NCBI GenBank assembly: GCA_013396995.1
Contig: VWZP01005658.1
Span: 3,038,453-3,102,452, forward strand
Direction: 5' to 3'
Source: Dicaeum eximium
Taxonomy: Eukaryota; Chordata; Aves; Passeriformes; Dicaeidae
Length of the DNA stretch: 64,000 bases
Shown: positions 50,500 to 63,500 of the stretch, piece after piece
How positions within the stretch are numbered: the stretch's first letter is position 1
Layout: each line of letters starts with the position of its first letter
Program-made: the position numbers and the translations under genes
The notes under the pieces: generated by a model
What the model was told of the DNA's origin: nothing
What the model saw: only the letters and a program-made list of their open reading frames with translations
Databases searched by the model: none

Positions 50500-51932
50500 T
50501 TAGCCTCCAAATATTTCATAAAATAGTTCATATAATTTCTCACAGATTACAAGCCAAACAGATCCTCTGATGCAGAGCAGGCATGCCCATTTACCTAATA
50601 AAGTTTTCACGGATTTATAGGAAAAAGCTGTAAATTGGTAACAAAGTGGGAAATAAATGCAATAGAGCCATGTCATTTCTTTCTGTGAAAGGATATGTGA
50701 AACAACTTACAACTCCTGCAATCACTGCCTAAGCACTCTTTCTGAGGGAAGTACTTGCAGGACAGCAGAGTGAAGATCATGAAGATCAAGATGTTCCTTA
50801 AGGGCTCCCTGGGCTCTGGGTCAATAGGAATTTGTCTTCAGATCTGTCTCAAATGGCTTATCTCAGTCAAAAATTAAACCCAGGGAGGATGCTAAGAGGC
50901 TGGTTCAGAATGCAATAAAAATTATGTAAGAAAGGTATATTCCCTGGTCTTCTCTCCTGAGTAAGAGGGTGCTAAATCAGCTGAAAGAGCAAGCAGAGAC
51001 CTGGCTTTCTTGAATTATATCACAGAGAAAGACAAAATCCTTTCAGTAAGCCATTTTTGTACATGGTGAGTCGGGGAATTTACATTTCATTATGTGCTCA
51101 GCAAGAAGTGTAAAATACAAATCCTTCAAGCAGATGTGAACAGACACTCGGGATCAATCTAATGTCAACCGCAAAAAAAAAACTGATAGCGTATGAATTA
51201 ATGTTTCACTATGCCAGATCTGTGAAGGCTGGATGGTCTCAGGCATGCAAATAACATCCCTGTCCAATCTGCCACTTGTTTCTGTCATCCACAAACATGG
51301 GCAGAGAAGCAGAGATGCTGCCAGCTGACGTGGAGGTGTGGGTGAGGGAACTCTGGGGTTAGAGACATTAGTTACACCTCCTTGTGACAGCTGAGGTCCC
51401 CGTGTCTAGAAAGCTGCTTCTCTGAATTCTGTCCCCGAGGAGGGGACCAAGCATCCCTCCCCATGTGGAGCAGCTGCAAGAGTGTTCATACAAGCCCTGA
51501 AGTCCCTGTGGGACTGTGCCTGTCTGTTTGTTTACCAGAAACTCAGGTTTTATACTCAGGTTTGACTTACACAACTTCTTCCAAACAAATGGAGTGGCAG
51601 CTTCTTTATCCACCTGTCATGGTGTGTGCTAGTTGTGCTGCTATAGATCCTCATATTGACTTTAGTCTTAAAGCTATTAGAGTTGCACAGGTACTAAATT
51701 CTCCAACATAATTTTTAGAAATATAAAATGAGGCAATAAAGTTGTTAACTTAGAACTCGGTTGATATATTGTCAGCTCCAGGTCTTTCTAAGAAAACACA
51801 TGGCAGAAAAACAAAACAGAACTAAACAGTAACATAAATTCTGAGTTCATAAAATGTTCAGTGCAATTTGCAGCGTTATATAGTAGTCACAGTTCTGTCT
51901 TATACTGACAGAAAGCATTTAAACATACTTAT

Positions 51933-51969
51933 GTATATATATATATATATATATACATACACACACACA
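51933..51969 (+). repeat. Compound (TA)n(CA)n microsatellite
   Basis: About ten TA units run into ACATACACACACACA. Alternating purine-pyrimidine DNA of this kind is usually length-polymorphic. Confidence 0.9.
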
Positions 51970-52911
51970 ATCCACCCTGCCAGACAAAGCTGTGTGCTAC
52001 ATAAAGACAGATGGGAAAGAGCTGTGTATTCTGTGCTGGATTGCTGCATTGTGTCAGACTAAGACTGGCCATAGTCATAAAACTGGTTCATGCAACTATT
52101 CATACTTACCTAGAAGTCCTCAAGACAGCCATTGAAACAGTAGTTGTTTTCTTACCCAAGAAAACAAACACAGAGGGTTTGGAAGTCTCTGAGTTCTTCT
52201 GGAAGATGCTGTTGTAAGCAAAGATTGCTTGATGCTGCCTTCCTTCAATCACACAGGCAGATGGGTGGAGTGTAGCAGGAGCTGGACAGACAATTAAGCT
52301 CTTGGAGCTGGGAGCCAGACCAACAAAACCCAGCAAAAGCTGGAGGCTAAACCTGTGAATCGTTCCAGAAATAAAGTGGTAGGGATTTAAGCTTTGGGGA
52401 AATATTACCCTGTGGTAAAAAAATGTGAATCTTCATCAAGAAGTAAATCTAAAACAGGACAACTTTTTTTAAAGGACTTCAAAATTAAACGCCTCTGTCA
52501 TCCAGTAACTCTGGAGTTTGCAAGAGAAGCGTAGACCATCTGTTCAGGAGACCAGTGACACAGCCTGTGCAGCTAATCAGCACGATAGCAGGAGGAAATG
52601 ATTTCATAGGGGCCTATCACATCTGCTTTTAAAACTAGTAAGCAGACTTTTTTTAGTTGTGTTAAGTTTTCTGCATGTCTCACAAAACCTGTTTTCTGAC
52701 AGGATTTATACTTTAATGCTTACAGGTTTTTCTCAGTCTCTAAACAGGAATATGCATGAGAAATAAATACATAAACAGTAGGGTGCATGGGTATTCCTGC
52801 AGCCTACTTCAGTGAATAGCAGTCAGGGTTATCCCAGCAAGGATAAAATCACTATTGTCATAAAAGTCTAATATAAAACCTTTTTTACATGGAAACCTTT
52901 GATTAATTATT

Positions 52912-52937
52912 AAAAAAAAAAAAAAAAGAAGAAAAAG
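52912..52937 (+). repeat. Poly(A) run with GAAG interruptions
   Basis: Sixteen A residues, then GAAGAAAAAG. Confidence 0.85.
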
Positions 52938-54197
52938 CAGTGCTCCATTACTGAACTCCCTCCCTCATTTTCGTTTTTACTAGCCTAGTATTATCTGGTG
53001 TATTTTCTCATTGTTTTTAAGCATTTTGTTGAGTTCTGAGTATGGAAGACTGAAATGCTTTACTGAGTGCCTTTTCAGTCAATTTATTTTTGCCAATTGA
53101 GAAAATGTAGTTTAAAAAGTGCTACAGTTTTTAGAAATCTATTTATCAGGTATTTCTGAGGATGGTGGGAGATACAGGAAGTTTTTTGCAGCAGTGTTAC
53201 ACAGGTCAGTACAAATATCCCGGATATTGTGCCAAAACACTTGTAATGCCTCAGTGAATCTCACTAACATTTCCTGTTGCATTCAGCTCTCTAAAGTCCA
53301 CCTGACTTCTTCCTTGGAAGGACAGCTGTGTGTCCCCTGCTTGCTTTCAGGTCACAGATTTCTAAGGACTTTGAGAAATGAATAGAAATTAATGAAAAAC
53401 TGACCTCATGACTCCGTTCCCATCGGTCATGCACCAGTAAAGGAGGGATTACAAAGAAAAGGCGCTTGAGCCCTGCAGAAGGAACAACAACATTACTGAA
53501 GGGAAAAAGCTCCCCTGAGCTTTAAGTGATTGTAAAGCAGTCAATTCATAGGTAGTGTTTAGAGCCAAATGGAAAAAAAAAATTAAAGAAAAGAAAGACA
53601 GGAAAGTTGTGTATTTTTTTTTTAATGTTTTAATGAGACTGAATTTAATTTTTACTCTAGACCTGATCTTTGCAAGTCACTGCTGAGAAGGGAACTGCTC
53701 AGGCTTCCCTGTCTTCTGCTCTCTCCCTACTCTTCCTCTTACCATGACAAAAAATTCCAGCTGTGAACAGTTTGAGGACTGAGTTGCTTCTCACCACTGG
53801 TCTGTAACCAGGGCTTTAAAAAATACTAATGCAAACAACACAGAGCTTGCACAGAAAAACAGATCACTTAAAATATAAAGTGGAACGGCAGGAAAACATC
53901 AGTGCAAGGCCCCTAGGTTATCTGCTCAGCCATCAGGAATTAAAAGTGCATTTGGCAAGCTATTACTGATAGTCCCCTAAGTGCACTGAAGGTATGCAGT
54001 TATGCCTGCAGGCCAGTGGACAGAAACACAGGGTTTAATTCCAGCTTCTCTCCACCTGCTTTACTGAAGTGGTCTAGCAGCTCCTGCCACACCAGCATGA
54101 GCTCCAACAATAACGATGTGGTTTAGTAAGTATAATGACAACATCTGTAAGATATTAAGAGCCAAAACTCAGGTTTTCTTGCATATTTCTAAAGGTC

Positions 54198-54255
54198 TTA
54201 AAAATAAAAAAAGAAAAAAAAAAAGGAAAAAAAATTTAAAAAAAAAGAAAAAAGG
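54198..54255 (+). repeat. A-rich (A)nG tract beside the CR1
   Basis: A-runs of 3-12 interrupted by single G or short T, ending about 60 bases before the CR1 3' end. The lysine-rich start of the plus-strand frame at 54116-54490 is this tract. Confidence 0.85.
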
Positions 54256-54315
54256 TATTTTGTGGGATACTTTTTTCAGTTCAGTGGTTAAGGGACAATT
54301 TGCAGCCAGGCATTT

Positions 54316-54632
54316 CCTAGAATCATGGAATCATTTAGGTTGGAAAAGTCCTCTAAGATCATTGAGTCCAACCTTTAACCTAACACTGCCAGGTCCAGCA
54401 CTAAACCAGGTCTATAGCACCACATCTCCATTGTTTTTGAACACTTCTAAGGACAGTGATTCCACCATTCCCCTGGGCAGCAATGCCTGACCACCCTTTC
54501 AGTGAAGAAATTTTTCCCTAGTATCCAATCTAAAACTCCTTTGGCACAATGTGAGGGCATTTCCTCTTGTCCTGTCTCTTGTTACCTTGGAGAAGAGATC
54601 AGCCCCCACCTGGCTACAGCCTCCTTTCAAAG
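54316..54632 (-). mobile_element. CR1 LINE, 5'-truncated 3' fragment
   Basis: Read on the plus strand, this block starts with the reverse complement of the avian CR1 3' terminus (AGAATCATGGAATCATTTAG, then GGTTGGAAAAG). It continues with characteristic CR1 phrases: ATCATTGAGTCCAACC, a segment on small 'ccaccattcccctgggcagc' wording, AGTGAAGAAATTTTTCCCTA, CATTTCCTCTTGTCCTGTC and CCCCCACCTGGCTACAGCC. The element is therefore inserted on the minus strand with its 3' end near 54316. Similarity fades after about 54632, so only the last 0.3 kb is present. This is the usual 5' truncation of target-primed reverse transcription. No reverse transcriptase or endonuclease coding remains, so the copy cannot move. 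The copy differs from the general pattern at many sites, which suggests age. The exact avian subfamily cannot be assigned by eye. I saw no clear target-site duplication. Confidence 0.85.
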
Positions 54633-56598
54633 CAAAGACCTCTGTGCCCTGTGCTTCCAGCCCCTCCCCTTCCAGGGGGACTTGGATGGAAAAAGCTGCT
54701 GTGGTCAGCCCTGAATGCCACTCTCACCTGCTGGGCTGATGTTCCAAATTAACATTACACACAGGCAATAGAGTTAAATATTTCAGATCTGCACCTAACT
54801 CCTTCAAGGCACAGAGGGAAGGGACAATTTGGCCCTAGCAGCAGAATGTAACTGTTTAGGCAGTTTCTCCTGCCTTTCAAGGAGGAAGGACCACCCTCCA
54901 AAACAGGGAAATGCTGATCAACAACTTTTGCATGTCATTATTTTTGTCCCAGAGTACTTTCCAACCTGTTGGGGTTTTTTTTCCCCTTTCCATGCTGAAA
55001 ACCAGGCCACTCCTCAGGAAGAAATAATGTTTCTATTTGAGACAGAAAACACTTCAGGGAATTTTGTGGTTTTCTAGACGTACACAAACCAGTGTCTTCT
55101 GTCTGAGAATTTCTAAGTAAGCACCAGATTCCTCCTCCCTACTGTGGATGCTTTACAGTGCCCAAGTGGCAACAGCTAAAAGGAAATGTGGGTTACTGTA
55201 ATACATTTTCCTGAGCTTTCTAAAATCAGAATGCAATGTTACCTAACACAGAATATAGTTTGCCTGTTTAGCACACTGCTGCAGTGACAGGAACATTGCC
55301 TTCAAGGTCTTCATTTAGAATATTGATCCCAAAATAAAAGGCTCATGTTTAAAAGCCTTCTTACTGCAACCCTTTCAAAACATTTCAGTGAACTTTTTAT
55401 ACCCCAACTTTGATCAAATATGTCCCACATATTTAACACATTAATCAGGTACTAAATTTTCCAAATCAGGCAGTTTGAGGGCATAGTGGTGTGTATTTGC
55501 TACCTAAGTGCTAATTTTCGCACCACAGTAAAGAATCCATGTCTTGACTCTATTTTGTTACCATTACTAAATATTCAGTAATTCTGCCACAGAGGCCACC
55601 TAAACATTATAGGATTCATTGCTGTAGAAGCTGCTAAATGAAACCCAGCAAACATCCACAAACAGATATTTTCCTGTCATGGAAACTGTGGTGGAGTTAT
55701 TTGCACAGCCCCAGCATCACTGAACCTGTGTGCTGGCATGAGCAATAGAAGGAATGGATTGGGCAGGGAGTGCTGGGAATAAATGTACCTTTGATACTGC
55801 CACAAGCTTCCATCCAGCCCAAAGCTTCCTGAAAGCTTCAGGAGAGAGAGAAGATCACAATCTCAGCACACACCAGGCTGTGGTACAGGGAAGGGTTCGC
55901 TGCTCAGTGGCAACAGAGAGACCCTTGGCTAGCAAGAGTTCTGTTCTACATTTACAAAGAGAGTTCTGATGCTGCAGTAGAAAGAATGTGTGAGATTGAG
56001 GGAGCTGGACTATTATGGGATGGCAGCCAGGTTATGCAGTGACAGCAGGGAGTGCTGCCCACTGCAAGGCTCCTGACAGACGCTTTGCACTCGCCAGCAC
56101 CACAACCTCAGCCACAGCAGAGAAGCAGAACTTTGCTCTAAATGGACTTACTGCTCTTAAAAGACTGAAACAAAACAACCCTCAAAGAGAAATGGAGCAA
56201 CATAAGACATGCAGACCTTGGCACCTGAGCCCTTCCAAACCTGAATCTCTGTTTTGGCACAGATCCCTCTGACAAGGCACTGAGCAGCAAACCACCCATG
56301 CAGGTCAGATACAAGTCCCAGCAAAGCAATGACACCATTGTCAAACACCATGGAGCAATTTTTGAAGAGTAAATTACCCAAAATAAGTCTTCTCTTGCAG
56401 TCTCATCAGCTTCACTGGTAGTTAACACATGAAATTCAATTTTACAGTCATAATAGATTTGTGTATATTATCAGCTGAGAGTTTTACAGGCATCATCTCA
56501 TGAAGTTCTCTATTCTACTCTTGCTGCAGAGACCCTGAAGGCTTATAATTTTACTTCCATGGAATTCTTTTCCATCAAGGAATAAATTACAGACAACA

Positions 56599-56638
<40 letters not shown>

Positions 56639-57317
56639 AAATGTGATGGTTAAAATATTAGCAGGTTAATGATGTTTTAGAATATTTTTAAGGTTATATT
56701 TGCAGATAGTTAGTCCAAAAAAAGCATGGATAATTATATACATAAATATCCAGCTGACAATATTGTAGTTATAAATAACAATGTCAGAAAATCAAATTTA
56801 TTTTATACCAAAATCCTACTTAGTCTCAAGTGTACATTGAGTTTAAACCAAAGCATCAAAAGCAGGCGAGTTTGGTATCCTTTGCAGGTGTTTTCCTAGT
56901 AATGAATAATTGAGTATTCTGATTAATTCCTACTATGGAGCCAGTGAGGGTCTTATCATCAGTTTTAATTGTAGTAAGTACACATTTGAAATTTATAAAC
57001 ACATTAAAGAAAGCTGTTTGAATAAGAAGCCTGGATATTCAAGAGCATTTTATACAGACTTCCAAAATTAATTTCCTTACTCTTACAATAACTGATGGAA
57101 AAAGGCTGGTTTCTCTCAGCCTTGTACACCTACCAATTGGAATTGTTTTCTGAGTATTTCAGCATTAAAATGTTCCAGACTCGGAACACAATGGCTCTCA
57201 TCTGCTTCCTCTGGGGTTTTACACCTGCAGCTGAGCTACAGCACAAACGCAGGAGGAAGGAAAAGTGCCCATGGGTCTGACAGGACGGGAGCAGCTCTCC
57301 TCACTGCCCCCCTCCAC
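54633..57317. other. Noncoding stretch, no gene recognised
   Basis: Begins at the truncated 5' edge of the CR1 and contains the 31-base A run. No gene or further repeat identified. Confidence 0.6.
56606..56636 (+). repeat. Poly(A) run, 31 bases
   Basis: The longest homopolymer in the window. The upstream 300 bases are not a recognisable retrogene or SINE, although a short AATAAA lies 25 bases upstream (about 56580). Its length suggests a young, unstable tract. Confidence 0.9.
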
Positions 57318-57569
57318 AGAGTGCCAGGAAAGCCCCACAGGGTGGGATGGGCACACAGGGGTGCTCAGGCAGCTCCACGAGCACCCAAGGGCCAGTTTGG
57401 GGTCTGGGTGTGCCCTGGCAGGAGCTGGTGCCTGGCTGATGGGGCTGGGACAGGGCTTGGGGACCTGGGGCACACCCTGGGGCACACCCTGGGCTCCTGG
57501 AAATGCCCCACTCCCCCTCACTGCAGACCGTGCACAAATAATGGGAAAGAATGGAGGGGCTGGGTTGGG
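57318..57569 (+). other. GC-rich exon-like segment, plus strand (252 nt)
   Basis: Preceded by CACTGCCCCCCTCCACAG and followed by GTGAGTGC, both strong. Two frames are open throughout, and the opposite strand is also open, as expected of GC-rich, stop-poor DNA. It contains an exact 12-bp tandem duplication. CpG is scarce, so it is not a CpG island. No protein recognised; coding status doubtful. Confidence 0.15.
57467..57490 (+). repeat. 12-bp exact tandem duplication
   Basis: GGGGCACACCCT occurs twice head to tail, followed by GGG. Confidence 0.9.
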
Positions 57570-60500
57570 TGAGTGCTAAAGGAAGCACAAGTCTCGTGTG
57601 CTTAGAAGCCAAGCTAAAAGAAGGGAAAGAAATGAAATTCCTGGTGGATTAAACGCCCTGTGTATCTCACCATGGAGCTGAGATGGGTGAGCAGGAGATG
57701 TGATGGCAGACTTCACCTTGGAGGACAACATTATCCAGCTGTCACTTTTGGAGATATCTTTCCAAAAGATGAGCTTAGACTCAATGGCATTTTAACCTGG
57801 AAATTAAAGAATTGAGAGAAATTACTCCTCAAAGGAAACCACCCATGTAGTTAATTAGCAATGAGCCTTTCCATGACAGGGTGCTTTTTCATAATTTTAC
57901 TTTCACTGAACTCAAATGAATTGTATATTAGCTTTTTAAAATGCTTTGAAATGAAGATTTTTAGACTTAATCTAAGTAGGCATAAGAGAATATAAAGGGG
58001 GTTAAAAGTTCAGGAACATCCTTGTGACAAATAATTGCATAAAATGTGTCAGTACATTCTCAAGGAGGAGAAAAAGCAATGGTCGTTTATGAATCTTTAA
58101 TGATTTTACTCCAGGACCAGCAAAGTCTTAATCAAAGTGGGATGCACACTTAGCCTGAGCAAATAAGGCATGAACATTCAAAAATTCTTTCTGAATACTA
58201 ATGTGGTTTTATACTTGGAAGTTAAAGAAACTGAGATTTGAAAAATGTCCAAAGACCTCCAGACCATGTGGAAAAAATTCATGATTCAGTTAAACATTTT
58301 AAAATTTGTGTCTTAAATGTAAATATTAACCTATTTACTGAAATTAAACTCTCTACCAGCCTTTTTTTTTCAAGCAGACTCAGGAATGCCAAATGCTTTT
58401 TGGCAAGCACACTCTCAGAAAGGTTTCTGAATATTCTCTTTAGCATCAGAAACTATTTATGTTCTCTTCAGCAAAGAGCACAGCAGGCGATAGTAACACA
58501 TGCACAGAAATGTTGGAAGGTAGGAAACTCCACCCTCCTGTGTTATGGCAAGATTGCTAGATGTGAAAATGGTTATATCCTAGGAAAAATAACAATTAAA
58601 AAAAAAGCAAAAAATACACAGCTATTTTGGTTTTGTGAAACTTTTTTTAAAATACTTAATACTTTTCATACTTAATTTACTTTGTTTTCCAGTCAATACT
58701 AAGGCATTTAACTGCAGATGTGACCTAACAGTTTATTAAGGTTTGTAGTTAATTAAGGCTACAGCAAGATTTTGATTTATCTCTGTTAAAATGGCCATTC
58801 TCCAACAATACCCCACTGTGAGTGCTTCTGCACTCCTGGGCTTTGCTTTTCTGCTTTCACTGTTATTACATACATATGCACACCTTGTCTGGACCTGAAA
58901 TAGGAAGAAATATGAAATACATCCATTATTAATGTCCTCATCCAAGGTTTGTAAAGTTCTCCAGAATAGTTTTTCCTGTCAGAGGGAACTGCTCCACCAG
59001 TTGTATGGAAATTCAGTGATGGTCAAGTATCACAAGTCAAAGTTCTCTTACTTTGAAGACACAAAGTCTGTGCAGAGAAAGACAAAGATATTTAACATTG
59101 CAGACCAGCCAACACATGAATTTATTTTAATGAGTGAGAAAGGATTGATTTTAATGTGCCCAATGCAGAAATACTTTTACATAATGTATGTTCCCCACAA
59201 AAATATGTTTAGCATTTTAATATTTAAAATATATAGAGAGTAAAACCCCAGTATCCCTGGAAAATAATATATTGAGATATTCCGTGATTTTTATTGAGTA
59301 AAGTTTGTGCAGTTCATTTTTATTGGCTGAAGAAGTAGGTGGGTAATTCCTTATGAAAGAGGGCAGTGGTTATAGGACTCCACTGCCAATAAGACTATCC
59401 AAAATCTATTCACTGGTGAATGTGTGACATATAAATCCATGTAGAAGGCAGCAAGCAGAGAGAAAACTTAGTGAAGGTATTATTACCAATCAAATTAACA
59501 GGACAAAGATATGGATGTTTAGCCCTTTAATAAAAGAACCAGAATTAGAAGTTTCTTCCTGTGAGTACACTTAAATTACTTTTCCTTTGAGGAAGAAGGT
59601 TACCAGATTCCTGCCAACAAACCAAAACTAATATGCAGCACTTTCTGCTATTCAGTACTATGAGGATTTTAGCCTTCATCCAAATATGTGCTGACAATTT
59701 TAATATAATTCCTCTAATATGCGTTTAGAACTGCTAGAAATCCATCCACTTTGCTTGTTCTTTTCTAGGTTTTGTTGAAATGCTTGCTGAAAGCCATTCC
59801 ACTGTTAGGAAAGTCAGAACAGCTCGCTTTAGCTGAGATAGCTGTGATGTGGAAAATGCAAGCCAGCCATACCCAAGGAGACCTGGCTGCAAACAGAATG
59901 TTCTGACATTTGGTGGTGGTATTTCCTTCTCTGGCTTTATGAAATAAATCTTAAAAGTATGAAAATCACCAACACTCAGAGAAAACTGGAAAATATTACG
60001 TTGTTGAACTTGCCTCTTGCTCCTGGAGGTGGCCCTTTCAAAACAGAGCTGAGCACCTCTGCCAGAGCTCAATGCCAGTGTTGGTGTTGCTCAGTTTGTC
60101 CATACACTGAACTCAAGGTTTCCACCTCTGCTGATATTTGGCAGAAGTTCTTTTCAGGAAGAAATGAAAGAGAAATCCTTAGTTATATGGACTCTCTGAA
60201 AGAACAACTTTTGAAACAACAACAAAAAAAATCTAGGATGGCTTTCTAAAGTCAGGTACTTCTGCTTGTAGAATTCCTAAGGGAAAAGGGTCCCAGCAGC
60301 TCAAGTCAACAGTGTTTGACCTTTCCAGCTCTTCAAGGACACCGGGTTTGTGAGGCACTGGTATTGATTGTGTCTAGCAAAAAAGGACACTACAGCTCAG
60401 AGGCTTATGGATCCCTTGTTTGGTAAAAGAGGCTGGCAACCAAAGAACTGATCCTGCAGTCAAGAACCCATTCCTGGACACTGCTCCCATTGGTTAGAGG

Positions 60501-63500
60501 AATTCCCAGGAAGACCCAAACGCCAGCTCTGAGGTTTTACACCAATAGAATTGGTCTATTCCTGAACCTATTGGTTCCTGACTCCAGATTTACAACTGGG
60601 AGCACAGACAGCACAGATGCATCTATATTTGCTAGGGCAGAGAATTGCTCTTGGCAATTAGGTTAACAAATACTCAAAAAACTTAGATAATCTGATACTT
60701 TAAGTAGTAGCTGCCTTCTTTCCTTTACCATATCTATTTTTTTAAATCACTGTTTCTCCCTTAGCAATGCAGATGTTTTGAAATAATGAGACAAAGTGAA
60801 TCCATAGGACCATATAAACTCCCAAATGGTAGCATCACATGCTCTTTGTAATTACTGTTGCCAGATATATCAGCTCTTTGACTGCTCACTTTTAAGTTTT
60901 CATAAGCATTTTTCTCCAGATATGAGAATTCTGCTCAAAATCTCAGAAGACAAAGCGTAAGAAAAGGTCCATTTATTATCTGTGGCTCTCTATTGGAGGT
61001 TTTGTTTTCTGTCACTACACAAGTACTGTGAGTTTAGAACTTAGAGTAGGTATCAATTATTAAAAAAGGTGGTGCAGAAAGCAAGCACAGTTTTTCATGA
61101 CAAATGACACCATCAGCAGAGCCCCATAATCCAGCAAGCAGCATTTTTTCATTTTTCAGAGGACAAAGAGAAGAATGACTAATACATCAATTTCAGTGCT
61201 GTTCCCTTGCACTTTTTGAAAAGCACCTTGCTACCCAGGACCACCCTTAATTTACCATCTTTTGAAGACAGAAAATGTAATGAAAACATCCCTCTCTGGT
61301 TTCTACTAGCCTGTAATATTAAACATTAAAGTAATAGTTATTCTCCACCCACTCATCAATCATGCCCTTATCCATACATACTGCTCTGCTCTTCTGACAC
61401 CTTATTTAAACAACCAAAAATGGACACCTCTGCTTAAAGAAGTTTTCACTACTGCAGAAGTAGAAACTGGCTCTAAATTCTGTGAAGTCAAGATGATGAT
61501 CCAGAGCTTTAGATTTTAATTCCTTAGTGCTGTTGAGGAGTTTAGAATTCCTGGAATTTAGAATTACCTTCATCGTGACATGCTAAGTCCTAAACTCTAC
61601 AGTAAGAGGCTTTGAGGAGACACATCACATGCAGTTCAGGAGAATTAAGGTGTTTGTACCCACCTGAGAGCTTCCCAGTCTTTTTTGCAGTTCAACAAAC
61701 AAACTGTCTTTCACCCAGCCACGGCACTTGGAACCAACTTGTGTTCACCTTGCCCATGCCCTGGAGGACACAAACCTGGTCCAAAAGCCATCCGACTCCA
61801 TGAGTGCAGCACAGGCCCACACAAATGTCCTTGTTTCTCTGCAGGACTTATTAACTCAGAAGTGTCATGCTGGTACAGTGACAGAGCTGGCAGCAAGCTC
61901 AGAGCACCACCAGGGGTCTTGTCCTGTCCATGTCCCCACTCCCCTCAGAGAGAGGCTCCCTGCTTTGTGACCCAGCTGCATCATGGAAAGGTTGGTAAGA
62001 CACAGTGGAACAATGTCAGTCTCTGCTTGTCAGAAACTATGGCAAATGTCTGTGCCTGTTGTTTGGGATGTGCTTTTTGGCTGCAAAACCCCTGCTTCTT
62101 ACTCTCACTGGCTGCCACAAGGTTCTCTGCTGACTCACCTGCCCTCCTGAGCCTCCCACAGCCCTGCTTTAAAGGTCCCCAAGTCCCCCAGCCCTTCCCA
62201 GGTTCTGCCTACAGTCACTCAGTACAACCCACAGAACACTTTGTGAAGTCCCTGACTCCTCCTCCACAGCAGAAAGTCACTGCTGGGGAATAAATTTCAA
62301 ATAATTTATGAGTGATCAATGGCTGGGTGTCTAAGGGATTACACACAGAGGATACAGTGCATGCAGAGCACTTCCTTTCTAGAAGAATTTGTGTGTGTGC
62401 ATGCGACTGTAGGTGTGTCAAACAAACTTTTCAGTGACAGAATTTGGAAACATCAGTTCATCTTTACTCCTTTATTTACTCCAGTGCCCCAGGCACAGGA
62501 TCTGCATGCCCTGACTAAGACAGTCTTGCAGCTGTGTGGATTTCTGGCTCATGCATGGCTGCTCCAGCTGTCCCGACAGCAGCAGATCACAGCCCAGTCC
62601 TGGCATCCACACTGAGGGCCCAGGGGCCAAGGAAATAACTGAAATCAGTGAATTTATACACAAACACAGCTACATGCGTGCAAAAAACACATGCCCTACT
62701 TTGAAATCGTATTTTTCAATTGAAAAAAATCAAACCAAGCCAGAAAGCACTCTCCAGTACTTGGTAGCAGAAAACTGCAGCACACCATCCTAAGTGGTGA
62801 GATGTGTGCAGCTCTGTCCAAGAGGTTGTCATCATTGTGCAATGCTTTATGTTATCTGAAGCTTGATTTAGCAAGGCTATGGAGTAAAAAAAGCAGTCTT
62901 TTATGTTAAAGCAATATTAACCCCTGTATATTAACACCCTATATCCTGCCTCCTTCCTCAGTTTCAGATTTTTCTTTAAGTTTTGCCATTTGACACTGTT
63001 TAATGTAGAAACCTGTGCTATGAGTGGATCCAGTTCAAATACTTTATGCTTTTTGGAGGTGGAGGGTAAAAAAGGGGGGAGTATTTTGATGAGCTGTGTT
63101 TTTATGAATATCATATTTCCATACCACATCATTCCACTTGCTGTAAATCAACTGTCAATGAGAATCTAACATTCCAGCTCCTTAGACCTTTCTCACAGCA
63201 GCAGGGATGTCTGTGAGATGTTTCCCTTCCAATCCCATGCACAATTTGTGGAGCTCCTCAGCAGCAAAGGCTCACCTGGGGCTGCCACAGCAATGCAGCA
63301 GTGCAGGGTTGGGGGAGGCACAGGCACCAGAGACAGCTTGTGAAATTGCTCACCAGAAGGGGTTTGCAGAGTGCTCCAGGAGGAGAAAAAGGGGGCTGGA
63401 GAACAGGGGTTAGAGGTGGCATGAGTATGGAATTTGTAGTTGGAGAGAAAAATTGAGCAAACTGCGGTGCCTCTGTTTGAGGCAAGTCAGGGCAGATTGA

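Larger units (their letters stand above)
49175..54197. other. Noncoding stretch, no gene recognised
   Basis: AT-rich DNA with the A runs at 50.5 and 52.9 kb and the TA/CA microsatellite at 51.9 kb. Nothing else identifiable. Confidence 0.6.

Noticed and set aside
54502..54752. Overlapping plus-strand open frames after 54502
   Set aside because: They lie in the antisense strand of the CR1 fragment and its edge.
58238..58675. 145-codon plus-strand open frame
   Set aside because: Begins at a non-ATG codon, has no recognisable family and shows no splice or promoter context.
61685..62293. 202-codon plus-strand open frame
   Set aside because: Composition is Pro/Cys/Ser-rich as expected from GC-rich noncoding DNA, overlapping frames are open on both strands, and no domain is visible.
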